A DNA stretch of 40,626 nt from Butyricicoccus faecihominis (GCF_024462775.1 NZ_JANGCE010000032.1:1-40626), one strand, 5' to 3'; counted from the stretch's first letter, positions 1 to 7,655 are shown. Notes: generated by a model not told the origin, from the sequence alone. A program made the numbers and translations.

Positions 1-19
1 CAGTCACGGCTTCGCCGTG

Positions 20-88
20 CCAGCTTCCCCTCGTCGGGGGAAGCCCAAAGAGCGCGCTATGCATACGTTGCTTAAGTTTACGCATATG
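20..88. repeat. Intergenic repeat, family C, left copy
   Basis: A GC-rich hairpin (CTTCCCC / GGGGGAAG) is followed by AGCCCAAA, a variable GCGCGCT part, and GCTTAAGTTTACGC. The same order of blocks occurs in inverted orientation at 40571-40626. It overlaps no convincing gene; a short reading frame across it is encoded by the repeat itself. Function unknown. Confidence 0.6.
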
Positions 89-112
89 CCCTCGTTGGGG
101 GGAGCCCAAAGG

Positions 113-184
113 GTGCTTGCCGACCTTTTGTTATATAAACCATTTGCCATGGAGCCGTACCGGGTGCCATGGGATTCAGTGGAT
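113..184. repeat. Intergenic repeat, family B, copy 1
   Basis: This is a roughly 70-bp block running from GCTTGCCG through CTTTTGTTATAT, ATTTGCCATGGAGCCGTA and GGGATTCAGTGGA. Near-identical copies lie at 6279-6346 and 6495-6566. From here to 282 the sequence is a GC-rich inverted repeat (GGCGGCGTG / CACGCCGCC) downstream of the minus-strand hydrolase gene, and no gene is seen. Confidence 0.6.
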
Positions 185-282
185 AGGCGATCGCCCATGT
201 TGTAGGGCGGCGTGACCCACGCCGCCGTACGCGGCTACCGCGTTTGCTGTGCGCAGTTTGGGCGGGCGGTGAAAGGGGCGGT

Positions 283-1095
283 TCAGTTCATCAGCCCGTC
301 GAGGAAGTACTTGTTGAACAGTTCAAGCTGGTCGTACATGATGCCGTGGCCCGAGCAGTCCAGCGTGTACAGGCGCGAGCCGGGAATGGCTTCGTGCTGG
401 TACGCGGCAAGCTCGCTGGAAACGACCACGTCCTTGTCGCCGTGGATGATGGTGGTCGGCACATGTACGCAGTCCAGATCGCGGCGGCCGTCCTCGTCGC
501 GCAGCGCGAAGGCGCTTTGCACCGTGCCCACGCCCGACGCGGAAAGCGCGATCTGCTCAAACCAATCTTTTACCGAATCCGGGTGCGGGCTGGCGAACAG
601 CTGCTCGTGGCTGAACCGGCAGGCGAGCTGGGGCCGGTCGGTCTGCGCCAGCTCGATCAGTTCGTCCACCGCCTCGCGCGTCATGCCGTAGGGGAAGCCG
701 GGGCGCTCGGTCCAGCTCGGCGCGGCGGCGGCAAGCAGCAGCAAACGGCATACGCCGTACCCACGGAATTTGCGCATGTAACGCAGCACGATCGCGCCGC
801 CCATGGAAAAGCCGACCAGCGCGAAGCAGCACAGGCCGAGCGCGCGGACGACGCAGTACAGATCGGCCGCCATCTGATCGTAGCAGTAGCCGTGCGCGGG
901 CGCGTCCGATTCGCCGAAGCCGCGCAGGTCGATGGCGATCACGCGGTAATCGTGCCGGGTGAGCAGTTCGATCTGGTATTCGTAAATTTTGTGGGAAAGC
1001 GGCCAGCCGTGAACGAGCACGGCCGTGCGCCGTCCGCAGGGGTTGTATTCAAAAACGGCGATTTTTACGCCGTCCGTCGATCTGACATAAAACAT
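283..1095 (-). CDS. Alpha/beta-fold hydrolase
   Basis: This 270-residue protein has the alpha/beta-hydrolase layout. An HGW oxyanion-hole motif sits near residues 29-31 and the nucleophile elbow GFSMGG has its serine at residue 97. A late acidic candidate lies in HGDKD and the catalytic histidine in SGHG near residue 252. The length is usual for single-domain esterases, haloperoxidase-like or lactone hydrolases. The ATG is preceded by AAGGAGG at good spacing. There is no signal peptide, so it should act in the cytoplasm. The substrate cannot be told from sequence. It is transcribed alone, divergently from the acetyltransferase gene at 1209. Confidence 0.85.
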   Translation of the reverse strand: MFYVRSTDGVKIAVFEYNPCGRRTAVLVHGWPLSHKIYEYQIELLTRHDYRVIAIDLRGFGESDAPAHGYCYDQMAADLYCVVRALGLCCFALVGFSMGGAIVLRYMRKFRGYGVCRLLLLAAAAPSWTERPGFPYGMTREAVDELIELAQTDRPQLACRFSHEQLFASPHPDSVKDWFEQIALSASGVGTVQSAFALRDEDGRRDLDCVHVPTTIIHGDKDVVVSSELAAYQHEAIPGSRLYTLDCSGHGIMYDQLELFNKYFLDGLMN

Positions 1096-1208
1096 AGGGG
1101 GTTCCTCCTTTTTGCGTTTCCCTTCATACTATGCACCCGCGGCAAAAGGCTTGCATCGCCGGGCGGGGCGTGGTATTATCGTTGCAACGGCCAAAAGGAG
1201 GAATTTTT

Positions 1209-1790
1209 ATGACGGAAAAAGAAAAAGCAGCCCTAGGGCTGCTTTATGACGCGAATTACGATCCGCAAATACTGGCGGACCGCGCACGCGCGCAGGATAT
1301 ATGCCTTGATTATAACCAAACGCGCACCGCGCAGGCGGGGGAGCGCCTTCGTATTTTGCAAGCGCTGCTCGCGCGCTGCGACGAGCATATTATCATCGAG
1401 CCGCCGTTTTTCGTGGATTACGGCTACAATATGCGGGTGGGCAAGCATTTTTACGCCAACCACAACCTGACCGTGCTGGACGGCGCGCCCGTTACCTTTG
1501 GCGACCATGTGTACCTCTCGCCGAACTGCGGGTTTTACACGGCGGGCCACCCGCTGGACGCCGCCGAGCGCAACGCCGGGCTGGAATACGCCAAGCCCAT
1601 CACCGTGGGCAATAACGTTTGGATCGGCGCGCACGTTTGCGTGCTGCCCGGCGTGACGATCGGGGATGGCAGCGTGATCGGCGCGGGCAGCGTGGTCAAC
1701 CGGGATATTCCCGCCGGGGTGCTCGCCGCGGGCAACCCCTGCCGCGTGCTCCGCGAAATCGAGCCCAAGCCCCGCCGCGTCATTCTGTAA
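1209..1790 (+). CDS. Sugar O-acetyltransferase (maltose acetyltransferase type)
   Basis: This 193-residue protein begins with the short helical cap typical of maltose/galactoside acetyltransferases (residues about 5-60, with LYDANYDP). A left-handed beta-helix of hexapeptide repeats follows, including VGNNVWIGAHVCVLPGVTIG, and it ends in GNPCRVLREI. The likely catalytic histidine is in the AGHPLD segment. The family transfers acetyl from acetyl-CoA to sugar hydroxyls as a trimer. The ATG was chosen because AAAAGGAGG lies just upstream; an earlier in-frame ATG at 1131 lacks such a site. Family assignment is firm; the sugar acceptor is unknown. Confidence 0.9.
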   Translation: MTEKEKAALGLLYDANYDPQILADRARAQDICLDYNQTRTAQAGERLRILQALLARCDEHIIIEPPFFVDYGYNMRVGKHFYANHNLTVLDGAPVTFGDHVYLSPNCGFYTAGHPLDAAERNAGLEYAKPITVGNNVWIGAHVCVLPGVTIGDGSVIGAGSVVNRDIPAGVLAAGNPCRVLREIEPKPRRVIL

Positions 1791-1797
1791 CGCCGCG

Positions 1798-1974
1798 TCA
1801 GTTTTGGCGGCGCACGATCGCGTAATCGTCGTCCGACCGGTAATAGGGGCAGGCCTTCACATGGCCCGCTTGCAGGCGGTATAGCTCGTCCTGATCGATA
1901 TAGGCCTCGCAGAAATACGCGTCCGCTTCGTCGTCATAGACGTTCAGGGCGCAGGTATCACAGTTTTGTTCCAT
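1798..1974 (-). CDS. Small Cys-containing protein, DUF6472-like
   Basis: A 58-residue acidic protein with an ATG start and a purine-rich ribosome site (AGGTGATTTT on the minus strand). It has the pattern CDTC at residues 5-8, FCEA near 21-24, and CPYYR near 42-46. This matches my memory of the short DUF6472 proteins of Clostridia, which carry an N-terminal C-x2-C and a C-terminal CPYF/Y-R motif, suggesting a bound metal. It converges with the acetyltransferase gene, the two stops being 8 bases apart. Function unknown. Confidence 0.65.
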   Translation of the reverse strand: MEQNCDTCALNVYDDEADAYFCEAYIDQDELYRLQAGHVKACPYYRSDDDYAIVRRQN

Positions 1975-2055
1975 AGGAAAATCACCTCGCTCCTATTGTA
2001 GCACAGAGCGGCGTCCGGGGCAAATGCATAGAATGCCCACGGAGGTGAGAAACGA

Positions 2056-2271
2056 ATGGATCTAAGAAACGGCCGCGTGACCGTGGGCGAGCTGATGCAA
2101 AACGCGCGCGTGCGCGCGCTGCTGATGCAGGAATTTCCCATCCTGCGCGACGCGAACGTGCGCCGCCGGGTGTACGGCATGCCGCTTTACCGCATTTTGC
2201 AGATGGGGCGGCGGTTTGTGCCGCAAAGCCGTATCGACGGCCTGCTGCGGCAGGTGCGGGACATGAAATAA
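2056..2271 (+). CDS. Hypothetical small basic protein
   Basis: A 71-residue, arginine-rich protein preceded by GGAGGTGAG, a strong ribosome site. Its first half (TVGELMQNARVRALLMQEFP) resembles the short helical TVGELLxNPxxxxLLxxxxP module seen at the ends of various Clostridia proteins. I do not recognise a specific function. It reads away from the small Cys gene at 1798-1974, so the roughly 80 bases between them probably hold two divergent promoters. Confidence 0.55.
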   Translation: MDLRNGRVTVGELMQNARVRALLMQEFPILRDANVRRRVYGMPLYRILQMGRRFVPQSRIDGLLRQVRDMK

Positions 2272-2390
2272 GAAAATTAAGCCTGAATGGGGCGCTTTTT
2301 GACCGTTTTCAGCCGATGCGTCGGCGTGTCGACCGGTCGGGAAGCGCCCTTGTTGCCGTTCGAGCGCCGCTGTATTTCATCAAGGCGCCG

Positions 2391-2567
2391 ATGAAATACG
2401 CGGAACTGCTTGACAGACGGAGCGCTTTTCAGTTAGTGTATAGAAAAGCGCGGATCATGCGCGTTCGCGCACGCGGGCAAAGGGAATGGAGGGAAACCGA
2501 TATACTGGTGGTTTCCCCCGAACCGGATAAGACGTACCCGACAAATCGGAATTTGAGGGAGAAATAG
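2391..2567 (+). CDS. Doubtful small reading frame
   Basis: A possible 58-residue basic protein that starts MKYAELLDRR and ends just before the gene at 2571. The ribosome site is weak, and the frame can be extended upstream to 2316 without a better start. No family is recognised. It may be a real short gene, a decayed fragment, or chance. The rest of 2272-2390 shows no feature. Confidence 0.25.
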   Translation: MKYAELLDRRSAFQLVYRKARIMRVRARGQREWRETDILVVSPEPDKTYPTNRNLREK

Positions 2568-2570
2568 ATA

Positions 2571-3056
2571 ATGGCAAAAGAAAAGGGTTCATTCAAGGAG
2601 TTTCTTTCGGCAGTTGCGCCAGAATATCAGGCGTTTGTCGAGAAACTGAATAACCAACTTATGCAGCAGGGCTGTGATCTCGTAATCAAAGAAGCGAAAA
2701 GCGGTTATGCTGCGTCCTATCAACTGAAGAAGAAAACAGTAATGAATTGGGTATTTCGCAAGTCGGGCATTCTGGCACGGATTTACGGCGACAATGCGAG
2801 CAGATATGAGGATATCATCGCTTCCCTGCCCGCCGATATGCAAAAGAAAATGACTGCTTCCCGTGACTGCAAGAGGCTTATTGATCCGAATGCTTGCAGC
2901 GCTACCTGTGTGAAAGGTATTGTTTATACCTTGAATGGCAACACGCATAAAAAATGCCGGAATGATGGAATGTTCTTCCTGCTGACGAATGAAACAGCGG
3001 AGCATATAGCAAAATTGGTTTGTGCAGAGGTGAATGTGCGTAAGGCGGATTCATAG
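2571..3056 (+). CDS. Hypothetical protein with conserved cysteine pattern
   Basis: A 161-residue protein starting after GGGAGAAATAGATA. The second half has a regular cysteine pattern: RDCKRL near 102-107, ACSATC near 112-117, and KKCRNDGMFF near 131-140. The same layout occurs in small uncharacterised Clostridia proteins. The composition is AT-richer than the preceding genes, as is everything up to 6128, which suggests horizontally acquired DNA. I cannot name a function. Confidence 0.6.
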   Translation: MAKEKGSFKEFLSAVAPEYQAFVEKLNNQLMQQGCDLVIKEAKSGYAASYQLKKKTVMNWVFRKSGILARIYGDNASRYEDIIASLPADMQKKMTASRDCKRLIDPNACSATCVKGIVYTLNGNTHKKCRNDGMFFLLTNETAEHIAKLVCAEVNVRKADS

Positions 3057-3211
3057 TAGCGAATGAGAAGTTGTATGGAGGGGATGGGGGGAAGCAAGAT
3101 ACTGTAATGAAATCGGGTTACCAAGCGCGCCTTTTGGGGAAAAGGCGTACTCGATAAATCGAAAATTGTCTTTCATGACGGCCACAAAGCGTGAATGTTA
3201 ATATGCGTTGC

Positions 3212-3240
3212 TTGTAGCAACGGGCGGTTTCTCATACAAT
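3212..3240 (+). promoter_or_regulatory. Promoter of the membrane XRE regulator gene
   Basis: TTGTAG (3212-3217), a 17-base spacer and TACAAT (3235-3240) lie upstream of the gene at 3276, which itself has the ribosome site AAAGGAGG. Confidence 0.5.
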
Positions 3241-3275
3241 AGGGACAACAACTGAAAGAAAGGAGGTTATCCCGC

Positions 3276-3785
3276 ATGTTAAGCGAAAACATAAAAGCAC
3301 TCAGAAAGTCAAAAGGACTTTCGCAAGAAGAGCTTGCGATTAAGCTGAATGTGGTACGGCAAACAATCTCTAAATGGGAGCAAGGCTTGTCAGTTCCTGA
3401 TTCTGATATGTTAATTGCCCTATCAGAGGCGCTTGAAACATCCGCAAGCACGTTACTTGGAGAAACTGTTACCGAGTCGAAGGTTGACGACATAAAAATG
3501 CTTTCCGAAAAACTGGAGATTATAAACTTACAGCTTGCGCGAAGGAAAACCACAAGAAGAAAAATCCTTCATGGGCTGCTGATCTCTTTGTGTATTGTCA
3601 TAGGAATCCTCGCTGCGGCCTTATTCGTATGCAAGAGTCCTTACTTGGGTTGGAATTATCATGACCCTGAAACCGCCATTGTCGGAGTAGCTTTTCACGC
3701 ATTTGAATGGCTGTTTGTCAGGTTAGCGCCGATTGTCCTGATAGGGGCGATCGTTGGAATTTTCTTGACACGGAAAAAAGCATAA
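3276..3785 (+). CDS. XRE-family regulator with C-terminal membrane segments
   Basis: Residues 1-65 form a classic Cro/C1 helix-turn-helix (MLSENIKALRKSKGLSQEEL, then VVRQTISKWEQG, ending TLLGE). A linker helix follows, then two hydrophobic stretches near residues 97-120 and 140-163, with a KKA tail. This layout is common in Clostridia and suggests a regulator tethered to the membrane that may sense envelope state. It stands alone, with its own promoter upstream and a terminator downstream at 3855. Target genes are not evident. Confidence 0.85.
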   Translation: MLSENIKALRKSKGLSQEELAIKLNVVRQTISKWEQGLSVPDSDMLIALSEALETSASTLLGETVTESKVDDIKMLSEKLEIINLQLARRKTTRRKILHGLLISLCIVIGILAAALFVCKSPYLGWNYHDPETAIVGVAFHAFEWLFVRLAPIVLIGAIVGIFLTRKKA

Positions 3786-3854
3786 AACAGCTCTACTTTG
3801 CAGTTACAGTAGTGGGAGAAGGCGCGCTTGACAAATAGGCGTTCTCCTAACATG

Positions 3855-3891
3855 AAAACGGGGTCAATGATGAATTGGCTCCTGTTTTTTT
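3855..3891 (+). terminator. Rho-independent terminator
   Basis: A hairpin (AAACGGGGTCAAT / ATTGGCTCCTGTTT, imperfect) followed by a run of seven T ends the regulator transcript, just upstream of the next promoter. Confidence 0.6.
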
Positions 3892-3900
3892 CTCAACGCA

Positions 3901-3939
3901 TTGACATTTATCTATGTATTGCATATAATAACACATAGA
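3901..3939 (+). promoter_or_regulatory. Consensus promoter with overlapping dyad, ArsR operon
   Basis: TTGACA (3901-3906), a 17-base spacer and TATAAT (3924-3929) are a perfect sigma-A match. A dyad, TCTATGT at 3911-3917 and ACATAGA at 3933-3939, straddles the -10 box. ArsR/SmtB repressors usually bind such dyads over their own promoter, so this is the likely operator of the gene at 3965. Confidence 0.8.
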
Positions 3940-3964
3940 CGATTGTGAATGCGAGGTGTTGCTT

Positions 3965-4258
3965 ATGAATACGATCGACGTAGCGTTACTTTGCAAGGCG
4001 CTGGGAGATTCCAACCGACTGCAAATTGTACAAATGCTATCTGATGGCGAAAAATGCGCTTGCAAGCTGTTGGAACAATTTGAAATTACACAGCCGACTC
4101 TTTCCCACCACATGAAAATTCTATGTGAGTGCGCGCTTGTGGAGGTGCGGAAAGAGGGCAAGTGGAACTTCTACTCCTTGAATTGTGAAACTCTGGCCGA
4201 GTTTAAGCAATTTATTGAAAGTTTATCCTGCTCTCAGGTAAACGGAGGGTGCTGCTGA
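3965..4258 (+). CDS. ArsR/SmtB-family metal(loid)-responsive repressor
   Basis: This 97-residue winged-helix protein has KALGDSNRLQIVQML near the start and the recognition helix TQPTLSHHMKIL. Cys31 and Cys33 lie in EKCACKLL, at the place of the ELCVC metal site of ArsR proteins. The C-terminus ends in CC. ATG at 3965 is preferred over a GTG at 3956 because GAGGTG is correctly spaced from it. Its stop overlaps the permease start (ATGA). It should repress the operon until a soft metal or arsenical binds. Confidence 0.85.
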   Translation: MNTIDVALLCKALGDSNRLQIVQMLSDGEKCACKLLEQFEITQPTLSHHMKILCECALVEVRKEGKWNFYSLNCETLAEFKQFIESLSCSQVNGGCC

Positions 4259-5256
4259 TGATTTGGGATTTCATTCAAAATCAAATTCTGGGTATGAAAT
4301 GGCTTAATGAGCTAATAGGTATGGGCCTTTCTAAACTGGGGTTGGATATGAGTGGCCGCATAAGCGGCAGTATTCAGTTTTTTCTTTACGACACAGTAAA
4401 GATTACCATTCTGCTCTGCTTTCTGATTTTCTTAATCAGCTACATCCAGAGCTACTTCCCCCCGGAGCGGAGTAAGATGATTCTCGGACGGTTTCACGGC
4501 ATGGGGGCAAACTGCGTTTCGGCCCTGCTGGGAACGGTAACGCCGTTTTGTTCGTGTTCATCCATCCCTCTTTTTATCGGTTTTACCAGTGCGGGCTTGC
4601 CGCTGGGCGTGACATTCTCGTTCTTGATTTCCTCTCCCATGGTGGATCTGGGGAGCCTTGTTCTGCTCATGAGTATTTTCGGATCAAAGGTCGCCATCAT
4701 TTATGTGTTGGTGGGGCTGGTTATCGCTGTGGTAGGCGGAACCGTCATTGAGAAGCTGCACATGGAAAAATATGTGGAGAGCTTTATCCTCACAGCGGGC
4801 AACGTGGACATTGAATCTCCTGACTTGACGAAGAAAGAACGGCTTGTTTATGCTAAAGAGCAAATGCTCGCCACCCTCAAAAAGGTGTTTCCCTATATTC
4901 TCGTGGGCGTTGGTATAGGCGCATTGATTCACAACTGGATTCCTGAACACTGGATCGAGGCCGCATTGGGCAGCGACAATCCCTTAGGCGTTATACTCGC
5001 CACACTGGTTGGAATCCCTATGTACGCCGATATTTTTGGCACCATCCCCATTGCCGAGGCCCTGCTTTTTAAGGGCGCGCAGCTCGGCACGATCCTAGCT
5101 TTTATGATGGCTGTCACCACGCTGAGTTTGCCGTCCATGATTATGCTGAAAAAGGCTGTGAAGCCAAAGCTGCTGGGACTGTTTATGGGCATTTGCGCCG
5201 TTGGCATTATTCTGGTTGGCTATTTCTTTAACGCAATTCAAGCGTTTATACTATAA
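4258..5256 (+). CDS. Permease of the ArsP/DUF318 family, probable metal or arsenical efflux
   Basis: This 332-residue polytopic membrane protein has about eight hydrophobic segments in two halves joined by a soluble loop near residues 165-205. The first half has TPFCSCSS with Cys98 and Cys100; the second half has the matching GIPMYADIFGTIP motif. This pairing is typical of the COG0701 permeases, which include ArsP exporters of trivalent organoarsenicals and the SO_0444 Cu/Zn exporters. The start overlaps the repressor stop. The gene order repressor, permease, mini-thioredoxin supports soft-metal or arsenical efflux, but the substrate is inferred. Confidence 0.85.
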   Translation: MIWDFIQNQILGMKWLNELIGMGLSKLGLDMSGRISGSIQFFLYDTVKITILLCFLIFLISYIQSYFPPERSKMILGRFHGMGANCVSALLGTVTPFCSCSSIPLFIGFTSAGLPLGVTFSFLISSPMVDLGSLVLLMSIFGSKVAIIYVLVGLVIAVVGGTVIEKLHMEKYVESFILTAGNVDIESPDLTKKERLVYAKEQMLATLKKVFPYILVGVGIGALIHNWIPEHWIEAALGSDNPLGVILATLVGIPMYADIFGTIPIAEALLFKGAQLGTILAFMMAVTTLSLPSMIMLKKAVKPKLLGLFMGICAVGIILVGYFFNAIQAFIL

Positions 5257-5278
5257 ACTTAAAAAGGAGCGTTTGACG

Positions 5279-5620
5279 ATGGGACTGTTTAGAAAAAAGA
5301 AAGAAGAAACCACTTCTTGCTGCTGTGGGGGAAGCTACACCCCCGAAAACATGGAGAAAGCGGAAACCGCTAAGAGCGAAGGCGCATCCGTAAAAATTCT
5401 CGGTTCCGGCTGTGCGAAGTGTAACCAGTTGGAAGGCGCGACCCGTGAGGCCCTTGCCCAGCTTGGCATGGACTGTGTCATTGACCATGTAACGGACTTC
5501 GCGCAGATTGCCGGATATGGCGTAATGACCACTCCGGCGCTGGTGATGGATGGCAAAGTAGTGTCCTACGGTAAAGTTCTCAAAGCTGAAGAAATAGTGA
5601 AAATTTTGCGTAAGGCGTGA
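5279..5620 (+). CDS. Small thioredoxin-fold protein (redox-active disulfide protein)
   Basis: A 113-residue protein. A basic N-terminus and a CCC cluster near residue 14 precede a thioredoxin-like domain (VKILGSGCAKCNQ) with Cys45-x2-Cys48, and a cis-Pro motif TTPALVMDG. The family is often encoded beside COG0701 permeases. Its likely job is to reduce or hand over the metal or thiol adduct for export; that role is inferred. The ribosome site is AAAAAGGAG, 22 bases after the permease stop, so it is the third gene of the operon. Confidence 0.85.
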   Translation: MGLFRKKKEETTSCCCGGSYTPENMEKAETAKSEGASVKILGSGCAKCNQLEGATREALAQLGMDCVIDHVTDFAQIAGYGVMTTPALVMDGKVVSYGKVLKAEEIVKILRKA

Positions 5621-5645
5621 GGAATAGGAGCGGAGGAATTAACAA

Positions 5646-6128
5646 ATGCAGGACTTTTTAAAAACGTTGACAAGCGAACATAGGAACGCGGCGCTGCCTG
5701 AGGAATATGATTATTTCGGGAAGCTGGTCGGCAGTTGGAAGATCGACTATATTGACAACAGCAATGGTCGATCGATTAAGGGCGAATGGCATTTTTCATG
5801 GGTGCTGGAAGGCATGGCGATTCAGGATATTATCATTTTGCCCGATTTTGAACGCGGAACGACGCTTCGCCTCTATAATCCCGGCACGCATGCGTGGGAT
5901 ATCGCCTATGGCTTTACTGGAAAGATCATACGGCTGGAAGCAAGGAAGCAAGACGGCTTGATCGTGCTCACGAACATCGAAAATGAACGGCGTAAATGGG
6001 TCTTTGCCAAAATTGAGGAAAACTATTTTCACTGGCAGGATGTAACGGTTCAAGACGACGGCGCATGGCACGTCGATTATGATCTATATGCCGAGCGTAT
6101 GGTTGGAGGCTCGCTTTGCTCGCAATAA
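5646..6128 (+). CDS. Lipocalin-like/DUF1579-like protein with repeat-derived C-terminus
   Basis: A 160-residue protein with LVGSWKIDYI near residue 28, a beta-rich middle and WHVDYDLYAERM near the end. This pattern recalls the DUF1579-like beta-barrel proteins of unknown function. The ribosome site GGAGGAATTAACAA is strong. It follows the thioredoxin gene by 25 bases and may be the last gene of the operon. The final codons (GSLCSQ and stop) come from the intergenic repeat that begins at 6108 and recurs at 6349, so the natural C-terminus has probably been replaced. Confidence 0.65.
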   Translation: MQDFLKTLTSEHRNAALPEEYDYFGKLVGSWKIDYIDNSNGRSIKGEWHFSWVLEGMAIQDIIILPDFERGTTLRLYNPGTHAWDIAYGFTGKIIRLEARKQDGLIVLTNIENERRKWVFAKIEENYFHWQDVTVQDDGAWHVDYDLYAERMVGGSLCSQ

Positions 6129-6180
6129 AAAGCGCGGCGGTAGCCGCGAGGGGTGATGCGCCGCCCGGCGCGGGGGACGG
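6108..6180. repeat. Intergenic repeat, family A, copy 1
   Basis: The block starting GGCTCGCTTTGCTCGCAATA, then a GGTAGCCGCGAGGG hairpin part and GATGCGCCGCCCGGCGCGGGG, recurs at 6349-6419; a more diverged form is at 6629-6690. It supplies the last six codons and stop of the gene ending at 6128. Confidence 0.65.
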
Positions 6181-6278
6181 TGCGCCGCCCGGCGCGGGGG
6201 CAAAAGGGCAAGGAACACCTAGCGGTTTTCCTCGCCCTCTTGACTTCTACTCTTTTCCCTAACCCTGTCCGGGGGCGG

Positions 6279-6346
6279 CGCTTGCCGCCCTTTTGTTATA
6301 TCAACAATTTGCCGTGAAGTCGTATCGGGTGCCAAGGGATTCGTCG
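6279..6346. repeat. Intergenic repeat, family B, copy 2
   Basis: Same block as 113-184 and 6495-6566 (CTTTTGTTATATCAACAATT, then CGTATCGGGTGCCAAGGGAT). It is followed immediately by a family A copy, so A and B alternate in a composite array. Confidence 0.65.
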
Positions 6347-6348
6347 GT

Positions 6349-6419
6349 GGCTCGCTTTGCTCGCAATAAAAAGCGCCGCGGTAGCCGCGAGGGACGATGC
6401 GCCGCCCGGCGCGGGGGCC
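6349..6419. repeat. Intergenic repeat, family A, copy 2
   Basis: Nearly identical to 6108-6180. The stretch 6180-6701 holds no convincing gene; reading frames across it consist of these repeats. Confidence 0.65.
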
Positions 6420-6494
6420 AAGGGGAGGGGAACACCTTACGGTTTTCCCTTCCCCTTGGAACTCCATTCCTTTCCCTTGCTCCTGACTTGGGCG

Positions 6495-6566
6495 GCGCTT
6501 GCCGCCCTTTTGTTATATCAACAATTTGCCATGGAGCCGTATCGGGTGCCAAGGGATTCAGTGGAC
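6495..6566. repeat. Intergenic repeat, family B, copy 3
   Basis: Closest to copy 1 at 113-184, sharing ATTTGCCATGGAGCCGTA and GGGATTCAGTGGA. Confidence 0.65.
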
Positions 6567-6701
6567 GGGTTGCTTCGCTCGGCCGGACCGGCCTGCTTTG
6601 CGCGCCCACATATCCCGGCGCTTCGTTTGATCGGTGGTTCGCTTCGCTCACAATTTCATGCGCGGCGGTAGCCGCGTACGGCGGCGTGAGTCGCCAAGTT
6701 T

Positions 6702-6850
6702 GTAGGGCGCGACGCCCTCGGCGCGCCGAGAGCGAAGCACCGGGATAAGTGATAGCATCAAACAGGCCGGTACGGCCGAGCGAAGGGACATGGTTTTTCA
6801 GCAAGTGTTACGTCCCTTCGAGACGGCGCGCCGAGGGCGTCGCGCCCTAC
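6702..6850. mobile_element. MITE-like element, copy 1, perfect 27-bp terminal inverted repeats
   Basis: A 149-bp element whose ends, 6702-6728 and 6824-6850, are perfect 27-base inverted repeats starting GTAGGGCGCGACGCCCTCGG. A second inverted pair (CGAAGGGAC / GTCCCTTCG) lies inside. It encodes nothing. A second, inverted copy is at 39763-39954. It is probably a non-autonomous element moved by a transposase elsewhere, or a REP-like structured repeat; no clear target duplication is visible. Confidence 0.75.
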
Positions 6851-6878
6851 TTGCTCGGTGAATCCCTCTATAAAACGA

Positions 6879-6915
6879 GGGCTACGACGAAACGCGTTTC
6901 GTCGTAGCCCCTTTT
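6879..6915. terminator. Perfect 32-bp palindrome, probable bidirectional terminator
   Basis: 6879-6894 and 6895-6910 are exact reverse complements (GGGCTACGACGAAACG and its complement). A-rich sequence lies on the left and CTTTT on the right. It sits just past the end of the minus-strand XRE gene at 6931-7227, which it could terminate. Confidence 0.6.
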
Positions 6916-6930
6916 GGCGTTATTAAAATA

Positions 6931-7227
6931 TCACTTGATGAATGTATCGTCAATAATTCTTAAAATATCATCAATAGCCTTTTCTTGTTTTTTATTCTTC
7001 GCGTCAATGACAATGACTTTTCGATTCTCCAAGCCTAAGAGGTAGTCGGTCGTAACTCTAAAAAGCAATGCCAATTCCTTTAATACTTCTGATGGAGGCA
7101 TTGCTATATTATTTTCGTAACCACTGACACTAGCGCCGGATACGCCTATTCTTTTTCCAACTTGATCCTGCGTCAAATGGTATGAATCGCGTAGCTTACG
7201 CAATCGTTCACCCATATCATAGACCAA
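6931..7227 (-). CDS. XRE-family regulator, paralog 1
   Basis: A 98-residue Cro/C1-type repressor: helix-turn-helix DQVGKRIGVSGASVSGYENN near residues 21-40, LGLENRK near 64-70, then a short charged C-terminal helix that may form dimers. The start is TTG at 7227, with GGAGG eight bases upstream; the paralog at 7359-7655 uses the same start codon and spacing. It was formed by tandem duplication with that gene, and even the upstream TGTGGAGTAT block is shared. Confidence 0.85.
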   Translation of the reverse strand: MVYDMGERLRKLRDSYHLTQDQVGKRIGVSGASVSGYENNIAMPPSEVLKELALLFRVTTDYLLGLENRKVIVIDAKNKKQEKAIDDILRIIDDTFIK

Positions 7228-7358
7228 AGTAAATTCCTCCCTGTGGAGTATTATACTTATAGTCTACAGCATGCAAGTCTTATAAGATTTGAGAAATTAA
7301 AGATTTATTCAAATTATACTTGATTTTTGGTAGAGAAATGGTAATATATAAATGGAAA

Positions 7359-7655
7359 TTACTTTATAAAAGCTTTTTTAATAATATCTATGATCTCTTC
7401 TATCGCTTTCTCTTGTTCAGCGGTTTTGGTTTCCACAATAACGGCTTTTCGATCTTCCAAGCCTAAAAGGTAATCTGTAGTAACACCGTAGAGTAAAGCC
7501 AAGCGTTTCAAAATATCAAGTGGGGGCATAGCTATATTATTTTCATATCCGCTAATGCTGGCACCTGTAAGTTCAAGCCTTTTTCCTACTTGATCTTGTG
7601 TTAAATTCTTATTTTCGCGCAATTCTTTTAGGCGTTTTCCAAAATCATAGATCAA
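7359..7655 (-). CDS. XRE-family regulator, paralog 2
   Basis: A 98-residue protein about 60% identical to the product of 6931-7227, with helix-turn-helix DQVGKRLELTGASISGYENN and the same length and end (FIK). The start is TTG with AAAGGGGA upstream. It is divergent from the 366-residue protein gene at 7814; the AT-rich gap 7656-7813 should hold both promoters, so one or both paralogs may control that gene. Confidence 0.85.
   Translation of the reverse strand: MIYDFGKRLKELRENKNLTQDQVGKRLELTGASISGYENNIAMPPLDILKRLALLYGVTTDYLLGLEDRKAVIVETKTAEQEKAIEEIIDIIKKAFIK

Noticed and set aside
244-1212. Long plus-strand frame opposite the hydrolase gene
   Set aside because: Arg/Ala/Val-rich shadow frame caused by high GC; the minus strand has a full alpha/beta-hydrolase with motifs and ribosome site.
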